Source of the DNA: Gillisella vitis
Lineage (GTDB): Bacteria > Pseudomonadota > Alphaproteobacteria > Rhizobiales > Rhizobiaceae
Direction: 5' to 3'
DNA length: 64,000 bases
Assembly (NCBI RefSeq): GCF_021559775.1
Contig: NZ_CP056050.1
Coordinates: forward strand, 62,001 to 126,000
Shown: positions 17,748 through 26,456 of the stretch, in pieces
Numbering within the stretch: the stretch's first letter is position 1
Layout of the letters: the number at the start of each line of letters is the position of its first letter
Translations under genes and position numbers: made by a program
The notes under the pieces: model-generated
Told to the model about the DNA's origin: nothing
The model's input: the letters and a program-made list of their open reading frames with translations, nothing else
The model's database searches: none

Positions 17748-18152
17748 CGCCTGTTTTGCCTAGAAAGAACACCTAAGATTCCTCAGGGTTCCGCGCTGGC
17801 CAGACGTTAGCGATCCCAGGGCGGGATAAAGCGGCGGTCCTGATAGTCTGAGATGGAACCCGAATGCAGCGGCCGCAGCTTCAGCCGTTCGTCATCCGCA
17901 TTGTAGAGTTCGCCTGTCACAGGCAGACCCTCTCCCGGACGATCCAGCATCATCGGCCCGAAGAACGACGCGGCAATATAAAGCGGATAGGGTTTCGTAG
18001 TGTGATAAATCCGAGGAAGGAGCTCCCGGCAAGCCCTTCTTGTGCAGGGCGAAACTCCGTTTGAGCGTGCCATAATGAGGACTGCCGCCATGAAACATTT
18101 GCTTCCGGAATGCGGAGGGCCGGAGGGCGATCACCCCTCCGGCCGCGACTGA
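17748..18152. other. Region with possible degraded ORF
   Basis: A minus-strand frame at 17807-18091 (94 codons) ends with coding-like text ('DRPGEGLPVTGELYNADDERL', 'RRFIPPWDR'), but I recognise no family and its first third looks non-coding. It may be the 3' remnant of a lost gene. The upstream part of the region holds the promoter of the DUF2382 operon. Confidence 0.3.
18118..18144 (-). terminator. Strong hairpin after a 58-codon ORF
   Basis: A perfect 10-bp G/C-rich stem (GGCCGGAGGG with CCCTCCGGCC) starts 8 bases after the stop of the small ORF at 18153-18329. No U run follows, so it may act as a terminator only with other factors or as an RNA stabiliser. Confidence 0.5.
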
Positions 18153-18329
18153 TCAGGCCTTCATCATTTCGAGATGGGCGATGTGTTCGTTGATCATCCC
18201 ACGTGCGAGCTTCGCCGTGTTCAGGTGTTCGCGGATTTGGCCGACTTTGAGGTAATCTGCTGGAGCGGTTCGAGCGGTAACGCCAGACGATGTCAAACTG
18301 CCTAAGCTGGATGTGGGTAAGTTTCTCAT
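18153..18329 (-). CDS. Small hypothetical protein, 58 residues
   Basis: ATG at 18327-18329 opens 58 codons ending at 18153. The N-terminus is Ser/Thr/Leu-rich; the C-terminal half ('ADYLKVGQIREHLNTAKL', then 'INEHIAHLEMMKA') is a convincing amphipathic helix with no rare or low-quality coding text. The ribosome site is weak (ACAGG). The hairpin directly after the stop supports an expressed gene. I recognise no family; it could also be the C-terminal tail of a decayed helical protein. Confidence 0.4.
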   Translation of the reverse strand: MRNLPTSSLGSLTSSGVTARTAPADYLKVGQIREHLNTAKLARGMINEHIAHLEMMKA

Positions 18330-18378
18330 CGCAACCTGTCTTTCCAGCTACATCTTGTGAGATGACCATCATTTTGCC

Positions 18379-19626
18379 TTAGCTTAAAGCAGTGTCGTTT
18401 CCTGATAGTTTGACACCAAGCGTCTCCGGCAGAAAAATAGCTGCCATGAACGCGACTGCATATGAGCACAATGCGCATATCCCCATTGCTGTCCCGAGTG
18501 GAAGGGACGCGGCTATAACTCCCACGGTCGCCGGAACGACGGAGCCAAATCCTCTTCCTCCGCTGAGACAGAAGCCCTGACCGCTTGCACGGATGCTCGT
18601 GGGGAAAAGCTCCGAAAATGTCGGGACCATGCCTGAGGCTAGCGCACCTTGGAAAGCGCCAAGAAAGAAGCTAAGCCCGATGGTGATCCCAGGGCCAATT
18701 GGGGCAAGGAGATAGATGCCGGCATTAAGTGATTGGAGTATGAGGAAAGTCATGAAAGCGCGGCGTCTGCCAATTCGATCTGAGAGCCAGCCGTATAACA
18801 GTGGACCGATCAGAGACCCGAGAATGTTCAAAGCGAGGTAGCCAGCGCTTGTTGTCACGGTCATTCCAAGCGCGGTTCTCAGATAAGTCGGAAGCCAAGT
18901 AATCATGGTGTAGGCTCCTCCGAATATACCGGTCGACATGATCGCCGCAGTGAGCGTTGTTCTGAAATAGATTCCCTGGAAGATCGACCAGAACGGCGTC
19001 TCTTCCGTTTTCGCGGACTTCGCATCAACGTAAACCCGGGACTCGGGAACAAGACGCCTGATGAAGAAGACTAATCCGGCGGGAAGGATGCCGATTAGAA
19101 AGAAGACCCGCCATCCTAGATGCTCGGGAAAAAGAGCAGAAATGATAGGCAACAAGCCGACGGAGATGCCGTATCCAACAGCGTAGCTGCTCTGGATGGA
19201 TGAAGCCACACGGCCCCTCAAAGCTGGCCTGATCACTTCACTAATCAGTACGCCGCCGACTGCGGCCTCACCTCCGTACCCCAAGCCTTGCAAAAAGCGG
19301 AACAGGAAAAGAGGCGAAAATCCAGTTGCAAATGCCGATGCTGCGGTCCACAGTGCCACCCAGGCAATTGTCCACTGTAAAATACGAACTCGTCCCAACC
19401 GATCGGCGAGGATTCCCGCACCCCATCCGCCAACAGCCGCACCGACCAGAGCCGCTGTGGCCAAGTAGCCGGCCTCCGGGCGCGTGATTCCAAGGGTGGT
19501 GATCAACGCCGGTATGACAAGCGCAAAAATAGTTGAGTCCATCGAGTCGAGCCCGAAGCCTGCAAAGCAAGCCCAGTATGTTTTCCGCTCGACGGGGTTC
19601 AGATCCGAGAACCACCCAATTTTCAT
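18379..19626 (-). CDS. MFS transporter, aromatic-acid/metabolite symporter type
   Basis: A 415-residue major-facilitator protein with 12 predicted membrane helices. The loop 2-3 motif 'GILADRLGRVRI' and its loop 8-9 counterpart 'GWLSDRIGRRRA' are both present. 'LGYGGEAAVGGVLISE' fits the helix-4/5 segment of the aromatic acid:H+ and sialic-acid-like symporter group. I prefer the ATG at 19626, preceded by GGGAG, over the longer start at 19677. It lies downstream of tctC on the same strand and beside aromatic-pathway genes, so uptake of an aromatic acid is plausible but unproven. Confidence 0.85.
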   Translation of the reverse strand: MKIGWFSDLNPVERKTYWACFAGFGLDSMDSTIFALVIPALITTLGITRPEAGYLATAALVGAAVGGWGAGILADRLGRVRILQWTIAWVALWTAASAFATGFSPLFLFRFLQGLGYGGEAAVGGVLISEVIRPALRGRVASSIQSSYAVGYGISVGLLPIISALFPEHLGWRVFFLIGILPAGLVFFIRRLVPESRVYVDAKSAKTEETPFWSIFQGIYFRTTLTAAIMSTGIFGGAYTMITWLPTYLRTALGMTVTTSAGYLALNILGSLIGPLLYGWLSDRIGRRRAFMTFLILQSLNAGIYLLAPIGPGITIGLSFFLGAFQGALASGMVPTFSELFPTSIRASGQGFCLSGGRGFGSVVPATVGVIAASLPLGTAMGICALCSYAVAFMAAIFLPETLGVKLSGNDTALS

Positions 19627-19858
19627 GTACCGTGCTCCCAATATCAATTTGGAAATCGTAGCTACACGCAGCAACAAATCGCCCTGATCTGTATAGAGTG
19701 GGGCGTATTCGGTGCACCCGTGAGGATCTGCCGCTGACCGGCAGAGGAATAGCAGCCGCTTATTCGCTTACTGGCTGCAACTACCGTTTCACCACTTGTC
19801 GCAGCGTGCCGGAAGATGAGGAGGGCGCAGGCAAGGTGGTGATTGCGCCCAAAACGTT

Positions 19859-20860
19859 CTAGTCGAGCCGGATGCCCGCCTTCTTCACCAAGGCGCCCCA
19901 CCGTTCGACTTCCTTGGCGATATGGTCATGGAATTCTGTCGGTGTATTGGTCCAGACGTCGGCGCCTTCGAGCGACAGCCTGTCCTTGATTTCAGCGCCG
20001 GACATGGCGGCGACGATCTCTTTGTTGAGGCGGTCAATGACTTCCTTGGGCGTGCCTGCCGGGACCAAGATGCCATACCATTGCGAGGCTTCGAAACCTG
20101 GAAAGCCCGATTCCGCCACTGTCGGGACGTCGGGCGCGGCACGAAGCCGGCTGGCGCCGGACACTGCCAAAGCACGCATCTTGCCCGCTTCGACGTGCTG
20201 GATGAGGTTGGGAGCCCCGGTGAAGGTCAGCTGAACGCGCCCGCCAAGCAGATCTGTTACAGCCGGCGCCGTCCCTTTGTAAGGCACGTGCGTCAATTGT
20301 ATGCCGGCCTGATCAGCAAGTGCGACCATAGCAATATGCGCAGCACTGCCGTTCCCGCCGGACGCGTAATTCAACTTGCCGGGGTTCTGCTTCGCGTAAT
20401 CGATAAGCTCCTGCAAGGTCTTTGCAGGTACATCAGGATGTACCACCAACATGTTGTGAACCTGAGCAATGCCACTCACGGGGTCCAAGCTCTTGAGAGG
20501 ATCATAGGAAAGCTTGGGATAAAGGGCCGGGGCCACGCCCAGAGTGCCGATATGGCCCATGACCAAAGTATGGCCATCGGCCTCGGCGCGAGCGACGGAT
20601 GCGACGCCGACCGTTCCTCCGGCTCCTGGTCGGGATTCGACGATCACCGGAAACTTCAGCGCTACTTCAAGCTTCTGGCCCAGAAGCCGTGCCAAGATGT
20701 CGGTCGATCCGCCAGGCGTAAAAGGGACAACGAGGGTTATGTTCTGGGTGGGATAGGATTGCGCCTTGGCTGATGAGAAACCGGTGGCAGTCAGGCCAAG
20801 AGCTGAAGCTCCGACGAGAACCTGGCGCCGAGTGATCTCTACCTTCGATAAGCTAGTCAT
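19859..20860 (-). CDS. tctC: TctC/Bug-family periplasmic binding protein of a tripartite tricarboxylate transporter
   Basis: This 333-residue protein has a twin-arginine type signal ('EITRRQVLVGASALGLTATG', cleavage near 'AKAQS') and the Bug/TctC pattern: 'ITLVVPFTPGGSTDILARLL', 'VIVESRPGAGGTVG' and 'HVPYKGTAPAVTDLLGGRV', the loops that clamp carboxylates through two water-mediated contacts. The start at 20860 is favoured because GGAGG stands 7-10 bases before it, too close to the alternative ATG at 20866. It is last in the order tctB, tctA, tctC. Bug proteins take many carboxylates, including aromatic ones; next to PDC-pathway genes a pyrone or aromatic dicarboxylate is a fair guess. Confidence 0.9.
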   Translation of the reverse strand: MTSLSKVEITRRQVLVGASALGLTATGFSSAKAQSYPTQNITLVVPFTPGGSTDILARLLGQKLEVALKFPVIVESRPGAGGTVGVASVARAEADGHTLVMGHIGTLGVAPALYPKLSYDPLKSLDPVSGIAQVHNMLVVHPDVPAKTLQELIDYAKQNPGKLNYASGGNGSAAHIAMVALADQAGIQLTHVPYKGTAPAVTDLLGGRVQLTFTGAPNLIQHVEAGKMRALAVSGASRLRAAPDVPTVAESGFPGFEASQWYGILVPAGTPKEVIDRLNKEIVAAMSGAEIKDRLSLEGADVWTNTPTEFHDHIAKEVERWGALVKKAGIRLD

Positions 20861-20934
20861 GTGCATTCTCCTCCGATGAAGCGTTTAGATCATTGTCACG
20901 GGCGCCGAGTACGAGGTGGGTGGCTGGCCTGCGG

Positions 20935-22440
20935 TCAGTCCTCGACGAAGACGTCTTCTCTGCCGTGACGTATGGCTGGAATAAGCGCGAGAACGAGCGT
21001 CACAGCGGCCAAGCCAAGCAGCCCCTTGCTGATCGGGCTTTCGATCAAGGTCATGAGTGAGCCGTGCGATATGATCAGCGCCCGCCTGAAGTTTTCTTCA
21101 ATCAGCTCGCCCAGCACAAAACCGAGCAGCAGTGGCGCAGGCTCAAATCCAAGCCGGATCAGGAGATAGCCGACAAGCCCGAACAGCCCGATAAACATCA
21201 CGTCCGTCGGCAATGAACTGATTGTGTATATGCCGATGCAGCAAAACAGCAGGATTGCCGGAAACATCAGCCGATAAGGGACTTTGAGCAGCCGGACCCA
21301 GACGCCGACAAGGGGAAGGTTGATGATCAGCAGCATGAGGTTGCCGACCCACATGGAAGCAATCATGCCCCAGAAAAGGCTGGGACTCTTCGTCATCACC
21401 TGAGGTCCCGGCACGATGCCGTGAATAGTCATCGCTCCGACCATGAGGGCCATCACGGCGTTGGAAGGAATGCCAAGCGTCAGCAGCGGGATGAAAGATG
21501 TCTGAGCCCCGGCATTGTTGGCGGATTCCGGACCTGCAACACCCTCGATCGCTCCTCTGCCGAAACGGCTGGGATCTTTAGCAATCTTCTTCTCCAACGC
21601 GTAGGAGGCGAAGGGACCGAGGACCGCTCCGCTGCCGGGCAGAATACCGAGAATGGCGCCAATGGCGGTGCCTCGAAGGACGGGCTTGTAGGACTGCTTA
21701 AAATCATCCTTGTTCGGAAGCAGGCGGCCGATTGCCTGTCGCACGGTATCGCGGCTTTCGGTGGCGTCGAGGTTGCGCAAGATTTCCGAGACCCCGAAAA
21801 GGCCCATAGCAAGCACGGCAAAGTCAATGCCATCAGCCAGGAAGGACAGGCCAAAGGTCATTCGCTCTTCCCCGGTTTCCAGGTCTGTGCCAACGGTCGA
21901 CAGAAGGATCCCCACGAGGATCATGGCAATGGCCTTGAGGATCGAGCCGCGCGCCAATACCACGGCGAAGATCAGTCCCATCACAACCAGCGCGAAATAC
22001 TCCGGGGCACCAAAAATCAAGGCGACACTGGTGAGCGGGCCACTGAGGGCTGCGATCACAACGGTGGCAACCGTTCCCGCAAAGAAGGATCCAATGGCTG
22101 CAACACCGAGGGCTACTCCCGCCCGACCCTGACGCGCCATCTGATGGCCGTCGAGAGCCGTCACCACCGAAGAAGCCTCGCCCGGAATGTTGACAAGGAT
22201 GGCCGTGGTTGATCCGCCATACTGGGCACCGTAGTAGATGCCAGCCAACATGATCAGCGCACCGGTCGGGTCCAGACCAAAGGTGATCGGCAGCAGCATG
22301 GCGATTGTGGCAATTGGGCCAACCCCCGGCAGGACACCGATCAGAGTGCCGACAAGACAGCCGATGAAGGCAAGACTGAGGTTGACCGGCGTAAAGGCAA
22401 CGGAGAAGCCAAGGCTCAGATTTGCAATCAGATCAGTCAT
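20935..22440 (-). CDS. tctA: TctA-type large membrane subunit of a tripartite tricarboxylate transporter
   Basis: The 501-residue product starting at ATG 22440 ('MTDLIANLSLGFSVAFTP') has the normal TctA length and about 12 membrane helices. Diagnostic text includes 'GVLPGVGPIATIAMLLPITFGL' and 'GILPGSGAVLGPFASYALEKK', two related PGxG substrate loops, and 'TLGIPSNAVMALMVGAMTIHG'. It forms the secondary-transport channel driven by the ion gradient, loaded by TctC. Its start overlaps tctB by 8 bases. A longer in-frame opening to 22500 lies inside tctB and is not needed. Confidence 0.92.
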   Translation of the reverse strand: MTDLIANLSLGFSVAFTPVNLSLAFIGCLVGTLIGVLPGVGPIATIAMLLPITFGLDPTGALIMLAGIYYGAQYGGSTTAILVNIPGEASSVVTALDGHQMARQGRAGVALGVAAIGSFFAGTVATVVIAALSGPLTSVALIFGAPEYFALVVMGLIFAVVLARGSILKAIAMILVGILLSTVGTDLETGEERMTFGLSFLADGIDFAVLAMGLFGVSEILRNLDATESRDTVRQAIGRLLPNKDDFKQSYKPVLRGTAIGAILGILPGSGAVLGPFASYALEKKIAKDPSRFGRGAIEGVAGPESANNAGAQTSFIPLLTLGIPSNAVMALMVGAMTIHGIVPGPQVMTKSPSLFWGMIASMWVGNLMLLIINLPLVGVWVRLLKVPYRLMFPAILLFCCIGIYTISSLPTDVMFIGLFGLVGYLLIRLGFEPAPLLLGFVLGELIEENFRRALIISHGSLMTLIESPISKGLLGLAAVTLVLALIPAIRHGREDVFVED

Positions 22441-23071
22441 GGCAAGCTTCCGTTCTTGTCGCGTGCCGCTGTTGCCGCTTTTTGAGTACGAGGAGTGCAA
22501 CCGAGATAATGATCAACGCTGCGGCGGCCGACCGCAGCAGCAGCTTTGCCGGTATGCCGACCAGAGTGCTTGCTAAGAATTGCGGAAAGACGGGAAGCGG
22601 AAGGTTCAGAATGTCGCCGAACAGGAGTATGCAGAAGGCGGTCAGCATCAAGGCAAGGATGATCATTTCGCGCAGTCGTGCTTCGGGTGCGGCAAACCCC
22701 GCCACGATGACTGCGAAGGGGCCGGCTATGATCAGACCGAGCCCAGGAACAGTGAAGGCTCCCAAATGAAAGGGCCGGATCATCAACGCGAAGCCGAAGA
22801 TCGCCAACATCACGAGCCCGACGCCTCTCCACTTGAGATGCCCAAAAGCTTCATCATTGGAGCGCAGTGAAGTTCCGACCAGAGCAAGGCCCAAGGCGAC
22901 GATGCCGATGGCGAGCCATCGCGGCAAAAAACCTGCTCCCATGGCAGCTAGATTACCTTGCGAGAGGTCACTCGTCAGCCAAGCTGCAGTTCCTCCCAAT
23001 GCCATCAATACCAGGCCGCCAATCATATTCTGAGTGAACGGCAGCCGAGTTCTCTTCCCATCGTGCATCAT
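22433..23071 (-). CDS. tctB: TctB-type small membrane subunit
   Basis: A 212-residue protein with four predicted membrane helices, in the TctB position before tctA. The family is variable in sequence; length, helix pattern and position make the call. The ATG at 23071, with GGGAG six bases upstream, is preferred over 23086. First gene of the tctBAC operon, transcribed away from a lysR gene. Confidence 0.82.
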   Translation of the reverse strand: MMHDGKRTRLPFTQNMIGGLVLMALGGTAAWLTSDLSQGNLAAMGAGFLPRWLAIGIVALGLALVGTSLRSNDEAFGHLKWRGVGLVMLAIFGFALMIRPFHLGAFTVPGLGLIIAGPFAVIVAGFAAPEARLREMIILALMLTAFCILLFGDILNLPLPVFPQFLASTLVGIPAKLLLRSAAAALIIISVALLVLKKRQQRHATRTEACHD

Positions 23072-23084
23072 GCATCTCCCTTGC

Positions 23085-23150
23085 ATTCAGCAAGGGATCA
23101 GGCATTTTAGCGGCTGAAACAACTGAATTTTATGAACCACTGGCTGAATG
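23085..23150. promoter_or_regulatory. Repeated CTGAA motifs between tctB and lysR
   Basis: CTGAA or its complement occurs four times: ATTCAG at 23085, CTGAA at 23114, 23123 and 23144. Two copies extend to GGCTGAA, spaced 30 bp (about three helical turns). Such phased repeats in a lysR-divergent region fit activator binding sites; no exact T-N11-A consensus is claimed. Confidence 0.4.
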
Positions 23151-23177
23151 AATTTCACCTAGCTTGAGGATTGGCTT

Positions 23178-24074
23178 TTGAATTACTCGTCCCGCGTGGA
23201 CTTTCTTGGGTTGAGCGCGTTTGTCGCCATAGCGGACCGCGGCAGTTTCCGGGAGGCCGCCACGCATCTAAATCTATCACACACTGCAATCAGCCACCGT
23301 CTCCGTAAACTTGAAGAGCACCTTGGGCAGAAGCTGTTCGTGCGAGGTAATCGGGACGTGAGCCTGACCCAGGCCGGGCTGGATCTGCTTCCAAAGGTCA
23401 GAGAGACGATGGCGCAATTGGCTACATCTGTGGACGAGCTGCGGCAGGTCGGTAAGGAAAGACAGGACAAGATCTCTATCGCCTGCCTGCCGACAATCGC
23501 GGCGGGCCGCCTCCCTGGCATCCTGAAGCGCTTCCAGGAGACACACCCTCATGTTTCGGTGCAGATCTACGATAAGTCCGCATCGGAGATCTCCGACCTT
23601 GTGGAGAAGGGTCTGGTGGAATTCGGGGTCAGCATTATTACAACCCACCGATGGGACTTCGATATCGAAGTTCTTGTTGACGATCCCTTCATTCTGGTCT
23701 GCCCCAAGGATCATCAGCTCGCCCAGAAGCGGCAGGTAGACTGGCATGATCTTCACGGATACCCGCTCATCCGGGTTAGCCAGCACTCCGGCAACAGAAT
23801 GATCATAGATGATGCGCTGGCGGGTTCTGGTGCTCAACTGTTGTGGAAATACGAGGCCCAGCATTTGCAGACGGCGGTTGCCATGGCACGCGCTGGGACG
23901 GCGCTTGCGGTCGTGCCGCGGATGGCCTTTGCTTCCAACAACGAAGACCTGGGACTGATTCAACTGCACAACCCCAGTGTCACTCGGCAGATCGGCATCG
24001 TGTCTAGAAGAAGCGCTCCGCTATCACCAACCGCCGATAAGCTGAGAGATCTCGTAAGGCAGATGTTCGCGTGA
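23178..24074 (+). CDS. LysR-family regulator divergent from tctBAC
   Basis: A 298-residue LysR protein. The helix-turn-helix lies at residues 8-66 ('GLSAFVAIADRGSFREAATH', 'SHTAISHRLRKLEEHLGQKLF') and the two-lobed effector domain follows ('KISIACLPTIAAGRLPGILKRF'). The start is a TTG with GAGGA seven bases upstream; a GTG at 23196 would give a shorter version that still keeps the HTH. Position and orientation suggest it activates the tripartite transporter, possibly sensing its substrate. Confidence 0.9.
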   Translation: MNYSSRVDFLGLSAFVAIADRGSFREAATHLNLSHTAISHRLRKLEEHLGQKLFVRGNRDVSLTQAGLDLLPKVRETMAQLATSVDELRQVGKERQDKISIACLPTIAAGRLPGILKRFQETHPHVSVQIYDKSASEISDLVEKGLVEFGVSIITTHRWDFDIEVLVDDPFILVCPKDHQLAQKRQVDWHDLHGYPLIRVSQHSGNRMIIDDALAGSGAQLLWKYEAQHLQTAVAMARAGTALAVVPRMAFASNNEDLGLIQLHNPSVTRQIGIVSRRSAPLSPTADKLRDLVRQMFA

Positions 24075-24404
24075 GTAAGGCGGTAAAAGCGAGGCGGCAA
24101 ATTTGCCCCTTTCCAGGTCTCAGCAGCACGATCTTATATAGACATAGCCGCTTACTAATGCCCGGAACAGCCACCGGTTACTTTGATGATCCTTAGCGCC
24201 TTGGCTATCCGTTGTAACGATCTCGGGCCAGGACAGGCGGCTATTGCAGGCAGCTACGCGAAGGAAGCACGCCCCCGAGTAGGGGGCTATCCCGGAATAG
24301 CATTGCCTTCAAGATACAGTTCTCTGGCGCGAGCAATATTCCAGTGGGACGGGGATCTATCTTGGTGGATTGGGACCATACGGACCAGAACGGCAAGTCG
24401 CGCG
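24075..24404. other. Gap between convergent lysR and ligI; no gene
   Basis: Nothing coding is supported. GGCAAATTTGCC at 24100-24111 is a perfect 12-bp palindrome followed by CCTTTCC and may end the lysR transcript. A second hairpin (CCCCCGAGTAGGGGG) lies near 24270. Confidence 0.4.
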
Positions 24405-25295
24405 TCATGATTTCCAGTAGTAGCGCAATGGATTATCCAGCAGGAGTTTCCGCTGGTGTTCCTCCGTTAAAGCGATGCGCGGGATCACATCCACCAGATT
24501 TCCGTCATCCGGCATGTGAAATGTCATGTTCGGGTGCGGCCAATCGGTGCCCCACAGGACCCGGTCGGGAAACTTTTCCACTAACGTGCGCGCAAACGGT
24601 ATGACGTCATCATATGTCGGAGGCCCAGAAGAAGACAGCCGTTCGGGACATGTCACTTTGCTAACGAAGTTCTCGTGCTCCGTCATCAGCTGCACGAAGC
24701 GGCCGAATTCTGGTCCATCCACCGCTTTCGTAACATCTGGCCGCCCCATATGATCGACAACCACGGTCGTGGGCAAAGATGTGAAGAAGTCCCAACGTTC
24801 CTCAAGATCGGCCGCCTCGAAGTAGATGACCACATGCCATCCAAGCGGAGCTATCCGGTCGATGATGGCGTGGTAATAGGCGTCTGGCTTGGGATCAACG
24901 AGGCGGCGAACGAAGTTGAAACGGACCCCTCGCACCCCGGCTTCATGAAGTTCCGACAACTCGTCGGGCGACACGGTGTCGCGAACCGTCGCAACGCCGC
25001 GAGCCTTGCCATTGGAAGCACGCAAGGCATCCACGAGAGCCCGGTTGTCAGCGCCGTGGCAGGTTGCCTGAACGATGACGCTCCGGTCGAAGCCCAGGTA
25101 ATCGCGCAGAGCAAACAGTTTGTCCTTGCCTGCATCGCATGGTGTATATTTCCGCTCAGGCGCAAAAGGGAACTCGTCTCCTGGACCAAAAACATGGCAG
25201 TGGGCATCGACTGCGCCGGCCGGCGGGCGAAACTTTGGCCTGCTCGGGGAGGGATGGAAGCACAGCCAGTCTGGGTCCATGGTGAACTCAGCCAT
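24405..25295 (-). CDS. ligI: 2-pyrone-4,6-dicarboxylate hydrolase
   Basis: A 296-residue amidohydrolase of the LigI family, which opens 2-pyrone-4,6-dicarboxylate (PDC) to 4-oxalomesaconate in the protocatechuate 4,5-cleavage pathway. 'AVDAHCHVFGPGDEFPFAPE' (from about residue 28) carries the metal-site HxH-like pair, and 'RVLWGTDWPHPNM' near the end has the catalytic Asp. 'GVRGVRFNFVRRLVD' matches the carboxylate-binding arginine region. The start at 25295 overlaps the ligJ stop by 4 bases (ATGA), so the two are coupled. Confidence 0.92.
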   Translation of the reverse strand: MAEFTMDPDWLCFHPSPSRPKFRPPAGAVDAHCHVFGPGDEFPFAPERKYTPCDAGKDKLFALRDYLGFDRSVIVQATCHGADNRALVDALRASNGKARGVATVRDTVSPDELSELHEAGVRGVRFNFVRRLVDPKPDAYYHAIIDRIAPLGWHVVIYFEAADLEERWDFFTSLPTTVVVDHMGRPDVTKAVDGPEFGRFVQLMTEHENFVSKVTCPERLSSSGPPTYDDVIPFARTLVEKFPDRVLWGTDWPHPNMTFHMPDDGNLVDVIPRIALTEEHQRKLLLDNPLRYYWKS

Positions 25296-26317
25296 CACAG
25301 ACCCCTTGCCTTGAGCTGCGCGTCGAGACGCGGATAGACCCGCCGCGCGTTCAACTCGAACACCTTGCGCTTGTCTGCCTCGGAAATCTGAAGAGAGTCG
25401 ACATAGCGTTTCGTGTCATCGAAATAATGGCCGGTCTGCGGATCGATGCCGCGCACCGCGCCAACCATCTCGGAGCCAAACAGGATGTTGTCGACGTCGA
25501 TCACCTCGAACAGCAGATCGATGCCGGGCTGGTGGTAGACGCAGGTGTCGAAAAAAACGTTCTTCATGACGTGCTGGTCGAGAGGCGGCCGCTTCAGCAT
25601 GTCGGCAAGCCCACGATAGCGACCCCAGTGGTATGGCACGGCCCCACCACCATGCGGAATGATGAACCGCAGGTTCGGAAAATCTTTGAACAGATCGCCT
25701 TCGAGAAACTGCATGAAGGCGATCGTGTCGGCGGCGATGTAATAGGCGCCGGTCGCATGCATGGCGCAATTGCAGCTTCCCGACACATGGATCATCGCCG
25801 GCACGTCCAGTTCGACCATCTTCTCGAAGAAGGGATACCAAGCGCGATCGGTGAGCGGCGGGGAATCGAAGCGCCCGCCCGAGGGGTCGGGATTGAGATT
25901 GCAGCCGACGAAGCCGAGCTCGTAGACGCAGCGCTCCAGCTCCTCGATCGAGGTGGATATCGAGGTGCCCGGTGTCTGCGGCAACTGGCATACGCCGACG
26001 AAGGTCTCGGGGTAGAGATCGACGACCCGCTTGATGAGGTCGTTGGAACGCCGCGCCCACACCCGCGCAGCCGCCTGGTCACCAATGTGCGGTGCCATGG
26101 CCGAGGCGCGGGGCGAAAAGATCGTCATGTCGGCACCGCGCTCCCGCAACAGGCGCAGTTGGTTGGCTTCGATCGTATCGCGGATCTCATCGTCGGAAAT
26201 TTCGGGATAGGCGGGGTCGATGTCACCGTCGCTCTTAATGGCACCTTCCTGCTGAGCGCGCCATTTTGTGTGGGCGATGGGAGCGGTCGTATAATGGCCG
26301 TGGCAATCGATGATCAT
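25295..26317 (-). CDS. ligJ: 4-oxalomesaconate hydratase
   Basis: A 340-residue LigJ-type hydratase of the amidohydrolase superfamily, converting 4-oxalomesaconate to 4-carboxy-4-hydroxy-2-oxoadipate. 'MIIDCHGHYTTAP' opens the barrel with the metal-binding HxH; 'RFIIPHGGGAVPYHWGRYRG' and 'AVRGIDPQTGHYFDDTK' are LigJ signatures. The length is normal. It differs from the unrelated PIG-L-type hydratase GalB of gallate degraders. With ligI it forms a minus-strand pair running from a promoter near 26400. Confidence 0.93.
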   Translation of the reverse strand: MIIDCHGHYTTAPIAHTKWRAQQEGAIKSDGDIDPAYPEISDDEIRDTIEANQLRLLRERGADMTIFSPRASAMAPHIGDQAAARVWARRSNDLIKRVVDLYPETFVGVCQLPQTPGTSISTSIEELERCVYELGFVGCNLNPDPSGGRFDSPPLTDRAWYPFFEKMVELDVPAMIHVSGSCNCAMHATGAYYIAADTIAFMQFLEGDLFKDFPNLRFIIPHGGGAVPYHWGRYRGLADMLKRPPLDQHVMKNVFFDTCVYHQPGIDLLFEVIDVDNILFGSEMVGAVRGIDPQTGHYFDDTKRYVDSLQISEADKRKVFELNARRVYPRLDAQLKARGL

Positions 26318-26456
26318 GGCGTCTGGATACCTCCTTCACGGCGAAGCATCGACAAGGCGACGCATCGCAGATCGGTTCGGGAGGTGCTGCCGCAATCAGG
26401 TCTGACGAGCGGCTCTCCTCTCATCTCGTGCAAGAGTTTTAGCGAAGAGCATCGGT

